From contig NZ_JAAEAH010000001.1 of the NCBI RefSeq assembly GCF_010998615.1, positions 124,001-188,000 of the forward strand: 64,000 bases of DNA, given 5' to 3'. Position 1 is the first letter of the stretch. Each line of letters starts with the position of its first letter. The notes beneath the pieces are model-generated. The model did no database searches, was not told the origin of the DNA, and saw nothing but the letters and a program-made list of their open reading frames with translations. The stretch comes from Myxococcus sp. CA023 (GTDB taxonomy: Bacteria > Myxococcota > Myxococcia > Myxococcales > Myxococcaceae). The translations under genes were made by a program, and so were the position numbers. This document shows, piece after piece, positions 40,301-47,255 of the stretch.

Positions 40301-40762
40301 CACGGTCGAGGCCAGTCCCGCGCTGGTGAAGCCGTAGGCGCCGCCAGGCGCGTGGTACGAGGCGACGTACGTGGTGTTTGCATTGATGCGCACGGGCGTG
40401 GAGAACATCACCTCCTGCCAGCCGGTGGCCGTCTCGGAGGTGAAGGTGGCGAAGGCGAGGCGCGCGCCAGCGGCGCTCCAGAGACTTCCCACGTGTGTGC
40501 CGGTGTTGGCGGGGCCCTTGTAGAAGCGGATGCCGAGGATGTCTCCCTCGATGTCGGACTGGAACTTCACGCCCAACTCCACCGGGGCGAAGTCATTGGT
40601 GACAGAGGGGACGGCCGGGGTGGAGGTGGGGGCGAACAGCGTGTACGTCGGCTGGGCGCGCGCGGCGGTGGGCAGCGCGAGCAGGACGGCCGCGAGCAGC
40701 GCCAGCGCGTGGGCGCGTGGCTGCCTCGCGACCCAGTTGGGCCGTGGCTTCGAGGGTGTCAT
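37376..40762 (-). CDS. Secreted protein with three DUF4082 domains and a deacetylase-like C-terminal region
   Basis: About 1,128 residues from ATG 40762 (AAGGA 9 bases upstream), which gives a cleavable signal ending AARAQP. Three tandem DUF4082 domains of about 150-165 residues follow (about 37-190, 195-350, 360-520). Each has VELGVKF, GVRFYKG, NTGTHVGSLW, ATGWQEVTFSTP, TTYVASYHAP and NYWVDVVF. A ThuA/glutaminase-like Rossmann segment (ADAGNLGVSV..LVLGEQTLS) and a long C-terminal part with VVVMTGDGHPGG, YALHINTGC, RRHGIRLDTNYYYWPDYW and FNANMHVD follow; this looks like a polysaccharide-deacetylase fold with likely metal-ligand Asp/His. A secreted carbohydrate-binding/modifying protein is inferred. 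DUF4082 repeats are also similar at DNA level. Confidence 0.82.
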   Translation of the reverse strand: MTPSKPRPNWVARQPRAHALALLAAVLLALPTAARAQPTYTLFAPTSTPAVPSVTNDFAPVELGVKFQSDIEGDILGIRFYKGPANTGTHVGSLWSAAGARLAFATFTSETATGWQEVMFSTPVRINANTTYVASYHAPGGAYGFTSAGLASTVDAPPLHALAGATSGGNGVFTYGAAGSFPSTSFGDSNYWVDVVFRPAEPVTLWPVTATPAVASVTNDSAPVELGVKFKTNVSGNVLGVRFYKGAANTGTHVGSLWSANGQRLAFATFTSETATGWQEVTFSTPVAIAANTTYVASYHAPVGSYAFDNGGLASGQDTPPLFALPGSTSGGNGVFTYGAAGSFPINSFGNSNYWVDVVFQATGAPPPTQPPDNTFRIFAPTATPGTATTPDTAAIEVGVKFRADVDGQVTGVRFYKGSGNNGTHVGNLWSATGQPLASATFTNETAIGWQEVTFSSPVAITAGTTYVASYFAPLGGYSFDSNGLATGVDAPPLHALPGATTSGGNGVFAYASTSTFPNGSHQNANYWVDVVFETYGPPPRPGVHGAGPVLVATAPGNPFTDYLREILEAEGIAAFATTDAGNLGVSVSLDDYKVLVLGEQTLSAAQVTLITDWVTAGGSLIALRPAANLQSLLGLNASQGTQANGYILVNDTQAPGTGITAETMQYHGLADKRTVVTGTRTVATLYSDATTATTFTAVSQRTVGSGTATAFMYDLAKSVIYTRQGNPAWQGQNRDGSSIGPGARASDMFYGNASFDPQPDWVNLAKVQIPQADEQQRLLANVLHQTSTTPLPRLWYFPSAKKAVVVMTGDGHPGGATTQRWNQYLADSTTGCSVDDWECIRGTIYDYVGGLSATQANTYVAQGFEYALHINTGCADYTANTLDPNFFTPQLASFASAFPSVPAPVTNRTHCIAFSDWSTQPKVSRRHGIRLDTNYYYWPDYWVQDRPGMFTGSGLAMRFADLDGTPLDVYQLATQMTDESGQSYPLHIDTLLDNALGPKGYYGAFNANMHVDSQPSAGSSGSAAIIASAQRDGVPVITAKQLLEWLDAREATQVSTVAFTGTVLTFNLTSPARNLSLMVPTRTTTGRTLLSVTRAGSAVTTVTRTIKGVDFAFIDGALAGTYTATYN

Positions 40763-40937
40763 TCGGACTTTTCCTTGGGGGGATGGCACGACGAGACAGA
40801 GCAGCGGCGGCATCTTGCTGTCTGTCCCTGACGTGGACAATGACGCGAGACGTATGTCCGCGAGTCATTGCCGCATGCCGCGATTTTTGGCTTCCAGGCG
40901 GTCGGACTGTTCCTGGTGTCCGTTGTCCTCGGCCGTG

Positions 40938-41012
40938 ATGGGGACCGCGGAGGTTGACCCCAAGGATGCGCGCATCGCGGAATTGGAAGCGCAGGTGGCC
41001 GTGCGCGCCTCG
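40938..41012 (+). pseudogene. Possible transposase N-terminal remnant (IS66-like)
   Basis: About 25 codons reading MGTAEVDPKDARIAELEAQV resemble the coiled N-terminus of IS66-family transposases (DARIAELEAQV heptads). The similarity then stops. The fragment is too short to be sure; a chance helix is possible. Confidence 0.3.
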
Positions 41013-41134
41013 CTCACTCGCATTGACGCACTGCCCAGATGTGGCTTTGACGCACCCATGACGCAGCGACCGAGTTTTGGGTAGGCACAGGCCTCCGAGC
41101 GTCGCGCTCCGCCGCCGGCGATGCATTTGACCTG

Positions 41135-41149
41135 ACTTGGTAACCAAGT
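41135..41149. promoter_or_regulatory. Operator palindrome 1, upstream of the GntR regulator
   Basis: ACTTGGTAACCAAGT is a perfect 7-1-7 palindrome 13 bases before the regulator start. It fits the TGGTnnACCA-like sites bound by FadR-subfamily GntR regulators and recurs upstream of the next gene, so autoregulation is inferred. Confidence 0.85.
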
Positions 41150-41162
41150 TTAGAGTGCACCT

Positions 41163-41849
41163 GTGTCCATCTTGTCCCGCAAAAAACCGCAACGCGCCGC
41201 GGATGCCGTGCTCGAAGCGCTCTGCATCGCCATCTTCGATGGCGAGCTCGCGGAGGGGGACCCTCTTCCTCCGGAGCGGGTGCTCGCAGCGGCTCACGGC
41301 GTTTCACGAATCATTGCGCGCCAGGCGGTGCATGCGCTCGCGGACGCCGGGCTCGTCGAGGTGCGACAGGGAGGAGCATCGCGCGTGCTCGATGTTGCCG
41401 CCGCCGATGCTCGGGCGCTCGAGTTCCTCTTCCGCTACGGATCGCGGCTCCGCACTGGCGGCGCCAGGCTCCGCGAGGACCTGTTCGAGTACCGGCTGTT
41501 GTACGTGCTGATGATGCTCGATGCCGCGCACCGAAAGGGCACCGACGAAGAGCGGCGCGGCCTGCTCGCCCTTGTCGAGGAATGTCCCGTGCAGCCATCC
41601 GAAGCCCGTGCACGCCAGCTCGATTCCAATTTCTGGCGACACGTTGGCTCGATGGGCCGGAATCAAATCATGCGTATGGAGATGGCGCTCTGGGAGCGCT
41701 GGGCGGACCCGGGTGCCCCGCTCGACGGTAAGCCGGAGGAGCTGCGTTGGTTCTGCCACGTGCTCGCCAAGCAGCTGCTGGCCCGCCAGGACCCGTTGCC
41801 CTTCTATCTCGCGACGATACGCCCGACCTTCGAGCCGGCTCACCGCTGA
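41163..41849 (+). CDS. FadR-subfamily GntR transcriptional regulator
   Basis: 228 residues from GTG 41163. The N-terminal winged helix (about 8-75) contains EALCIAIFDGELAEGDPLPPER, the GVSRIIARQAVHALADAGLVEVRQGG recognition/wing segment typical of FadR-type GntR proteins. The C-terminal all-helical ligand domain (about 85-225) has a possible metal-binding FCD arrangement (RLLYVLMMLDAAHR, FWRHVGSMG). No Shine-Dalgarno is evident because an operator palindrome occupies the region 13-27 bases upstream. It is followed after 71 bases by an amine oxidase gene carrying the same palindrome, so it likely represses that gene in response to the oxidase substrate or product. Confidence 0.88.
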   Translation: MSILSRKKPQRAADAVLEALCIAIFDGELAEGDPLPPERVLAAAHGVSRIIARQAVHALADAGLVEVRQGGASRVLDVAAADARALEFLFRYGSRLRTGGARLREDLFEYRLLYVLMMLDAAHRKGTDEERRGLLALVEECPVQPSEARARQLDSNFWRHVGSMGRNQIMRMEMALWERWADPGAPLDGKPEELRWFCHVLAKQLLARQDPLPFYLATIRPTFEPAHR

Positions 41850-41894
41850 GCCGGGCCGTCCCGTCACTTCTGTCCTCATTTCTTTGTCCAATTA

Positions 41895-41908
41895 ACTTGG
41901 TAACCAAG
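41895..41908. promoter_or_regulatory. Operator palindrome 2, upstream of the amine oxidase
   Basis: ACTTGGTAACCAAG repeats 14 bases of the palindrome found upstream of the GntR regulator. It ends 2 bases before the GGAGG ribosome site of the oxidase gene, so bound regulator would cover the promoter or early leader. Confidence 0.85.
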
Positions 41909-41920
41909 ATGGAGGCTTCA

Positions 41921-43363
41921 ATGAAACTCCTCAATCGCATCGGTGCAATGGCTTCGATTTCGCGGCGCTTCTTGCTGAAGTGGCCCGCCGCGACCTATGC
42001 GGTCTCCGTACTGGGGGCCCGCGACGGCAGCGCTCATTCCCGAATGAGGAGGGACGTCGACGTCGCCATCGTGGGAGCGGGCCTGTCCGGCCTGTGCGCG
42101 GCGCGTTTGCTCGCTCGCGCGGGGCGTAGCGTCTTGGTGCTCGACGCACGGGATAGGGTGGGCGGCCGCACCCTGAACCAGCGCATCATTGGAAATCGCT
42201 GGGTGGACGGCGGGGGGCAGTGGATCGGCGGGAGTCAGACGCGCGTGATGGCGCTCGCGGATGAGCTGGGAATCCAGCGGGTTCCGCAGTACACGACCGG
42301 ACTCGGTGTCGCCTACGCCAACGGCACGCGCATCACGTTCGAGAGGGACACTCCGAGCGCGGAGACGCTACGTATTCAGGTGATGCTCGAGAACCTGTCG
42401 CGCCAGGTCCCGCTCGATGCGCCCTGGAACGCGGCGGAAGCCGCGCTGCTGGATGCCCAGAGCGTCGCGGACTGGCTCCAGGCGAACAATGTCGGCGCCG
42501 AGGCGTCCCAGGCGGTGGCCGCGACGATTGGCACGACGTTGAGCGCCAGCCCCGAGAACACCTCTCTCCTCTGGTTCCTATTCTATCTCCGCTCTGCGGG
42601 TGGATTCGCGGAGCTCAACGACGGCGCGCAGCAGCATCGGTTGGAGGGGGGAGCGCAGTCGCTCTCCGTGCGACTCGCGGAGGAACTCGCCGGTAGTGTC
42701 GTGCTGGGCGCCCCCGTTCGCCGCATCAAGGGCTGGTGCTCGGACTCCGTGCTGCTTCATTCCGATGCCGGCACCGTTCGCGCGCGCCGGGCCATCGTTG
42801 CGATGATGCCGCGGGACATGCAGCGCATCGACTTCACGCCCGCGCTGCCACGCAATCGTGACGCCCTCCAGAGGCATTGGGGCGCTAGCTCGGGCTTCAA
42901 GGTGCACATCGTCTTCGACCGTCCTTTCTGGCGAGACCAAGGCCTCTCGGGGATTGGCTTCATGGACTCAGGGGGCGTGGAGGTGACCTTCGACAGCACA
43001 CCGGCGGACGGAGCGGTGGGTGTGTTGCTGGCCTTCGTGAATCCGGCCGCTTCCCGGCTGTCCGCGGCGGCTCGGCGCGAGCGCATCATCGAGGATGTCT
43101 CGAAGCTCTTCGGGGAGCAGGCCCGGGCGCCCCTCGACTACGTCGAGCAGGATTGGACGCGCGAGACCTGGACCGCCGGCTGTGTCTCGCCGCAGCCCCC
43201 GGGGTTGATTTCGTCGTCTGGCAGCGCGCTCAAGGCGCCCACCGGGCGAATCCACTGGGCAGGCACCGAGACTTCGGGGGTCTGGTGCGGGTATATCGAA
43301 GGGGCCATCCGCGCAGGGGAGCGTGCCGCAGCCGAGGTGCTAGAGCAGCTTGCTTTTGATTGA
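41921..43363 (+). CDS. Flavin-containing monoamine oxidase family protein, probable Tat substrate
   Basis: 480 residues from ATG 41921, with GGAGG and 5-base spacing. The N-terminus has SRRFLLK followed by a hydrophobic stretch (ATYAVSVLGA), a twin-arginine-type export signal. The FAD dinucleotide motif VAIVGAGLSGLCAARLLA begins near residue 46, followed by GGRTLN, and WVDGGGQWIGG; the C-terminal flavin site WAGTETSGVWCGYIEGA is intact. The family oxidises primary or secondary amines to aldehydes with H2O2. It lies directly downstream of the FadR-type regulator and shares its operator, so a small regulated amine-catabolic unit is inferred. The substrate is unknown. Confidence 0.88.
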   Translation: MKLLNRIGAMASISRRFLLKWPAATYAVSVLGARDGSAHSRMRRDVDVAIVGAGLSGLCAARLLARAGRSVLVLDARDRVGGRTLNQRIIGNRWVDGGGQWIGGSQTRVMALADELGIQRVPQYTTGLGVAYANGTRITFERDTPSAETLRIQVMLENLSRQVPLDAPWNAAEAALLDAQSVADWLQANNVGAEASQAVAATIGTTLSASPENTSLLWFLFYLRSAGGFAELNDGAQQHRLEGGAQSLSVRLAEELAGSVVLGAPVRRIKGWCSDSVLLHSDAGTVRARRAIVAMMPRDMQRIDFTPALPRNRDALQRHWGASSGFKVHIVFDRPFWRDQGLSGIGFMDSGGVEVTFDSTPADGAVGVLLAFVNPAASRLSAAARRERIIEDVSKLFGEQARAPLDYVEQDWTRETWTAGCVSPQPPGLISSSGSALKAPTGRIHWAGTETSGVWCGYIEGAIRAGERAAAEVLEQLAFD

Positions 43364-43480
43364 GTGACGCTGCTCCGGGGCCGCACCCCCTGCTGCGCTT
43401 ACGGGTGAGCGACATGAATCCTGCGGGGAGGCGCGTGTCCCGCAACGAGCCGGATTTCATCCGTCCCGGGAGCGCGCTCG

Positions 43481-43561
43481 GCCTGCCCACTTGGCGGGCC
43501 AGCGCCGCGGCACTCACCGCGCCCGGCCCCACCATCTGTGCCTTGAATGCGTCCGGTACGG
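43481..43561 (-). pseudogene. IS3-family transposase (OrfA) remnant
   Basis: On the minus strand VPDAFKAQMV...GPGAVSAAALARQVG resembles the N-terminal helix-turn-helix of IS3/IS911-type OrfA transposases, with internal loss and no continuation. Together with the adjoining truncated regulator it marks an old insertion or deletion scar in the 511-base gap 43364-43874. Confidence 0.6.
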
Positions 43562-43648
43562 CACCGCGTCCTGTCTGCTCTCGCCCCCGCATGGAGGGCA
43601 GCCCGGCCGGTCAGCCGAGGCGGCAACTTCCCTGACACAGGGGGGGCG

Positions 43649-43877
43649 TCAGAGCGCCGCGAAGATGTCGCCGAGGGTGGCGAGCATCGACTCCGAGTTC
43701 CGCACCTGGAACGTCGCCGCCTGGACGCTCGCGGATTCGATGCGGTCGACGCGGAGCATGCGCACCGCTCCGCGCAAGTGGTCCCAGACGAGCAGGTACC
43801 ACGCGGGCCAGCTCAGCAGCAGGTAGTGCGGCTCCACGATGCGCACCGTGCGCTGCCCACCAGGGGCAAGCCGCTCA
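43649..43877 (-). pseudogene. WYL-domain (YafY/DeoR-type) regulator, C-terminal fragment
   Basis: About 75 codons ending at the stop 43649 read EPHYLLLSWPAWYLLVWDH..RGAVRMLRVDRI, the conserved WYL-domain core with its WYL triplet, followed by the usual C-terminal strands and helix. The winged-helix N-terminus is absent: the frame runs directly into the end of the GNAT gene (stop 43875). It is therefore a truncated relic, with no start codon or ribosome site in its own frame. Confidence 0.75.
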
Positions 43878-44765
43878 CGGGCGCGAGCGGCTCCGCTCCT
43901 GGATGAAGAACTCGAGGTCCTCGTCCTGCCCCAGATGGCGGAGCGCGCGCGCCTGGTGGCCAGCGTGGCGAAAGCCGGCCTTCTCCAGCACACGCCGGGA
44001 GCCGGGGTTGCGGGAGAAACAGCTGGCATGGAGGGATTCCAGCCCGAGCGTCTCGAAGCCGTAGCGGACCAGGGCCTGGGCTGCCTCCGTCCCAAAGCCC
44101 TGTCCCCAGTACGCGCGGCCGAGCCAGTATGAGAGCTCGGCCGTGCGAGGGCGCTCCTCGTCGGCCTCCACCAGCCCGGCCAGGCCCATGAACTCGCCAG
44201 ACTCGGAATGGCCGAGCGCGAAGACATGGGAACGTGCATCCAGCGAGGCAATCCAGGCTTCCGCCATGCCGTCCTCGAACGGATGTGGGATTCCCGCCGC
44301 GTTCGCCGCCACCTCGCGGTCACCCGCCAGGCGCTGAATGGAATGGGCGTCTTCAGGGAGGAGGGGACGGAGAATCATCCGGGCACTTACGAGGGCTCCC
44401 TCCCCGCGCTCAGGGGCGAGCGCGCGCCGGATGACAGGGCGCAGGTCGGCCGTACCGAGCGCGTCCAGGGCAAGCTCCCATCGGCCCTCGGCGCAGAGCC
44501 CGCTCAGGCCGCCGTCGTCATGGGCCCGCAGGGCCACCGTCCGCAGCGCTTCGCGAACCGCCTCGGCGACCGCGTGCCCTGCTTCGTCACAACGCTTGCA
44601 ATCGAGCTCGACACCGAGGCGGCTGCGCCTCCCGTCCTCGGAGAGGACCCAGGGGCGCACCATCCAGGGCGGGTCATGGCGCATGTGCTGCCGGTGGCCA
44701 CACTCGAGGTCAGCCACCCAGTGGTCTTCCCGGTCGAGGTGGAAGCCTGTGATTTTCTGCTTCAT
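43875..44765 (-). CDS. DUF3565-GNAT acetyltransferase fusion protein
   Basis: 296 residues. Residues 1-65 form a DUF3565 domain (ITGFHLDREDHWVADLECGH, DPPWMVRPWV, LDCKRCDE), small proteins with conserved His/Cys probably binding zinc. A linker with a possible second short helical segment follows to about 125, and residues about 128-290 are a RimJ/RimL-type GNAT domain: SARMILRPLLPEDA, SYWLGRAYWGQGFGTEAA (acetyl-CoA pyrophosphate loop) and NPGSRRVLEKAGF. GNATs of this group acetylate protein N-termini or small amines. The fusion is unusual because DUF3565 normally stands alone; a binding role for the N-terminal part is inferred. Confidence 0.8.
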   Translation of the reverse strand: MKQKITGFHLDREDHWVADLECGHRQHMRHDPPWMVRPWVLSEDGRRSRLGVELDCKRCDEAGHAVAEAVREALRTVALRAHDDGGLSGLCAEGRWELALDALGTADLRPVIRRALAPERGEGALVSARMILRPLLPEDAHSIQRLAGDREVAANAAGIPHPFEDGMAEAWIASLDARSHVFALGHSESGEFMGLAGLVEADEERPRTAELSYWLGRAYWGQGFGTEAAQALVRYGFETLGLESLHASCFSRNPGSRRVLEKAGFRHAGHQARALRHLGQDEDLEFFIQERSRSRP

Positions 44766-44873
44766 CGGTCCCTGTGTCGTTGGAGGCGGGTGACACGATA
44801 GGGATGGAGTCGCGGCGAGCGGAAGCGCCGCGACAACGTCGCAAGACCTTCTCTGGAAATGCCAGCTTGCGGC

Positions 44874-45878
44874 TCAGGGGCGGACGACGCAGCGGAACCC
44901 GATGTGCGACGTGCCGCTGTCCACGGCCTGGGGGGAGCGCGCCGCCGGGCGGTAACGCAGGCAGTAGTTCGGCGCGCACAGGTGGCTGCCGCCCTTGAGG
45001 ACGCGGCGGGGAATCTTCACCTTCGGCAGGCACGGGTCCATGCTGCGATCCGACGTGGCCGGTCCCCGCGGATTGACGGGGATGCAGCAGGGCTTTCCGC
45101 CGTTCCCCTCGTGCCGCTCCTGGTACCAGTCCGAGGTCCACTCCCACACGTTGCCGGCCATGTCGAAGAGGCCGTAGGCGTTCGGTGGGAAGTTGCCCAC
45201 CGGGGACGTGCCCTCGAAGCCATCCGTGTTCAGGTTCTGCCAGGGGAACTCCCCCTGCCAGGTGTTGGCCATCAGCTTGCCACCCGGCGCGAACTCGTCG
45301 CCCCAGACGTAGACCTTCCGGTCCAGGCCTCCGCGCGCGGCGTACTCCCATTCCGCCTCGGTGGGCAGCGCCTTGCCCGCCCAGTGCGCATAGGCGAGCG
45401 CGTCCTCGAAGCAGACGTGCACCACCGGATATTGTTCGCGCCCCTGCCAGGTGCTGCCCGCGCCTTCGGGGTGTTTCCAGCAGGCGCCCGCCGTATAAAA
45501 CCACCACTGCGTCAGGTCGCGCAGGTCCACGCGAGCGAGCGTCTTCTTGAAGACGAGCGAGCCCGGGACGAGCAGCGCTGGATTCGCGCCGGGAAAGTCG
45601 TCGGGGTTCAAGGGGCGCTCGGCCACGGTGACGTAGCCGGTGGCCTCCACGAAGCGCGCGAAGTCCGCGTTCGTCACCACCTGGCTGTCCATCCAGAAGT
45701 CCGTCACCGTCACCTGGTGTGTCGGCCGCTCCTCCGGATAGTGATGGTCCGAGCCCATCCAGAACGTCCCACCGGGGATGTAGACCATGCCCGGCAGCGA
45801 GCGGGCTTCCTGCCCCACGCCTTCCTCGAGGGGCCGGCCGCCCTGGGCCGGGACTTCGTCGATGACGTCGATGCTCAT
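44874..45878 (-). CDS. Formylglycine-generating enzyme (SUMF1/FGE family)
   Basis: 334 residues from ATG 45878 (GGAGG, 8-base spacing). The sequence follows the eukaryotic/aerobic FGE closely: MVYIPGGTFWMGSD, VTNADFARFVEATGY, WKHPEGAGSTW, PVVHVCFEDALAYAHWAGK, LPTEAEWEYAARGG, NTWQGEFPWQN, GLFDMAGNVWEWTSDW, and the active-site region GGSHLCAPNYCLRYRPAARS. Both copper-binding cysteines (301 and 306, five apart as in human C336/C341) are present, unlike many SUMF1 paralogues. It should convert Cys to formylglycine in sulfatase CxPxR motifs using O2. There is no sulfatase gene in the window, so its client must be elsewhere. Confidence 0.92.
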   Translation of the reverse strand: MSIDVIDEVPAQGGRPLEEGVGQEARSLPGMVYIPGGTFWMGSDHHYPEERPTHQVTVTDFWMDSQVVTNADFARFVEATGYVTVAERPLNPDDFPGANPALLVPGSLVFKKTLARVDLRDLTQWWFYTAGACWKHPEGAGSTWQGREQYPVVHVCFEDALAYAHWAGKALPTEAEWEYAARGGLDRKVYVWGDEFAPGGKLMANTWQGEFPWQNLNTDGFEGTSPVGNFPPNAYGLFDMAGNVWEWTSDWYQERHEGNGGKPCCIPVNPRGPATSDRSMDPCLPKVKIPRRVLKGGSHLCAPNYCLRYRPAARSPQAVDSGTSHIGFRCVVRP

Positions 45879-46071
45879 GTGCGTGCCTCCTTCCCTGCGA
45901 GAACGGAGGGGCGCGCCGTGCCCCGGCAGCAAACGTGGGGGCCACGCGGCACGGAACAATCCGGCCCTCAGGGGTAGGCCTCGTGTCCGCGCCTGCTCCT
46001 GCCGGTCGTCGCCCGGCCGGGGGGCGCTTGTGGGTTCCTGGACGCAGCCACACCGTGGAGACGGCGCCCTC

Positions 46072-47214
46072 ATGGACCCGCACTCGACGATTGCCGAATT
46101 CTCCCTGGTGAAGGGCGGGCTGCTCTTCGAGACCGAGCGCCGGCTCCGGCGGGGGCCGCGCAAGCGTTATGACCCCGTGTTGCGGGCGCTGGCCTTCTCG
46201 GCGATCGGCTGGTTGCCCCTGCTGATCTTCACGCTGCCTTCGGGCGGGCCGACCGTGGGCTCCCTGTTCAGGGAACTCCAGGTCCATGCGCAGTTGCTGG
46301 TGGCGCTACCCGTGCTCCTCGCCGCGGAGCCCTACATCGACGGCCGCCTGGCTTTCGCGGTCCGCCAGTTCCTCAATTCGAACCTGGTGGCGACGGACGG
46401 CCTCCAGACGTTCGCAGCGGATGCCCGGCGCGCCATGCGGTGGCGGGACAGCTATATCGTGGAGGCGCTGCTGCTCATCCTGGCGTACGCCCTCACGTTC
46501 ATCACCCCGGCCGACGCCACCCGGTCGTGGACCGTCAGCGGTGACGGGTTCTCCATGGCGGGGTGGTGGAACCTCGCCGTGAGCCAACCCCTGTTCCGTT
46601 TCCTGGCGCTCCGGTGGATCTGGCGTGGCGTCGTGTGGAGCGCCTTCCTGCTGCGTGTGTCACGTCTGCCGTTGACCCTGGTTCCGACACATCCGGACAT
46701 GATGGGCGGGCTCGGGTTCCTGCCCATCTGCCAGGCCAGCTTTTCGCCCGTGGTGTTCTCCCTGGCCGTGGTGGTGGCGGCATACACGTCCCGGGTGGAG
46801 CCCAAGGACCTATCGGCCAACCCCGCGGCCTACGTGATTCCGCTGGTGGTCATCGCGGCCGGCGCGGTGGTGCTGGTGTTCGCGCCGATGAGCTTCTTCG
46901 TGCCCCAGCTCGTGCGGGCGAAGCGGATCGGTGACGAGGACTTCTCGAAGGTCGCGGCCAAGCACTCGTGGCAGTTCGAACACAAGTGGTTCAGGGGCGG
47001 ACCGGAGCCGGAGCTGCTGGGCGTACCGGAGATGTCCTCGCTGGCGGACATCGGCACGGCCTTCACCCTGGCGCGGAGGATGCGCCTGTTTCTCTGGGAC
47101 AAGATGGCCCTGCTGGCCGTGGTGGGGGCGGCGCTGGCGCCACTGCTCATGTTGCTGGTGATGGACCGGCAGTTCATCTCCGTCCTCAAGTTCATCCACG
47201 ATGGCTTGAGGTGA
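46072..47214 (+). CDS. Unknown polytopic inner-membrane protein
   Basis: 380 residues from ATG 46072 (GGAG about 11 bases upstream). About seven hydrophobic helices are visible, including FSAIGWLPLLIFTL, LLVALPVLLAAEPYI, YIVEALLLILAYALTFI, SPVVFSLAVVVAAYTS, IPLVVIAAGAVVLVFAP and LLAVVGAALAPLLMLLV. A conserved-looking cytosolic segment THPDMMGGLGFLPICQASF lies between helices 4 and 5, and KHSWQFEHKWFRGG near 310. I do not recognise the family. The gene is divergent from the FGE gene (193 bases between starts) and converges with a beta-barrel gene. Confidence 0.75.
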   Translation: MDPHSTIAEFSLVKGGLLFETERRLRRGPRKRYDPVLRALAFSAIGWLPLLIFTLPSGGPTVGSLFRELQVHAQLLVALPVLLAAEPYIDGRLAFAVRQFLNSNLVATDGLQTFAADARRAMRWRDSYIVEALLLILAYALTFITPADATRSWTVSGDGFSMAGWWNLAVSQPLFRFLALRWIWRGVVWSAFLLRVSRLPLTLVPTHPDMMGGLGFLPICQASFSPVVFSLAVVVAAYTSRVEPKDLSANPAAYVIPLVVIAAGAVVLVFAPMSFFVPQLVRAKRIGDEDFSKVAAKHSWQFEHKWFRGGPEPELLGVPEMSSLADIGTAFTLARRMRLFLWDKMALLAVVGAALAPLLMLLVMDRQFISVLKFIHDGLR

Positions 47215-47217
47215 CGC

Positions 47218-47239
47218 GGGCCCGGAGGGCTCCGGGGCC
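47218..47239. terminator. Hairpin between convergent genes
   Basis: GGCCCGGA and TCCGGGGCC form an 8-base stem with one bulge in the 41-base gap between the stops at 47214 and 47256. A bidirectional terminator is plausible, without clear U-tracts. Confidence 0.45.
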
Positions 47240-47255
47240 GGTCATGCCGATGCGC

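Larger units (their letters stand above)
40763..41162. other. Intergenic region with IS66-like remnant and direct repeats
   Basis: This 400-base divergent gap holds the promoter side of the DUF4082 gene, a short coding remnant (40938-41012), two copies of TTGACGCAC 24 bases apart (41023-41031 and 41047-41055), and the GntR operator at 41135-41149. No intact gene is seen. Confidence 0.5.

Noticed and set aside
37358-40831. A 1,157-codon plus-strand open frame opposite the DUF4082 gene
   Set aside because: Low-complexity composition (Gly/Val/His/Arg) and opposite to an intact secreted protein gene; it is a shadow.
43360-43635. Plus-strand open frame between the amine oxidase and WYL relic
   Set aside because: It has no ribosome site or family signature and lies over an IS3-like relic read on the other strand.
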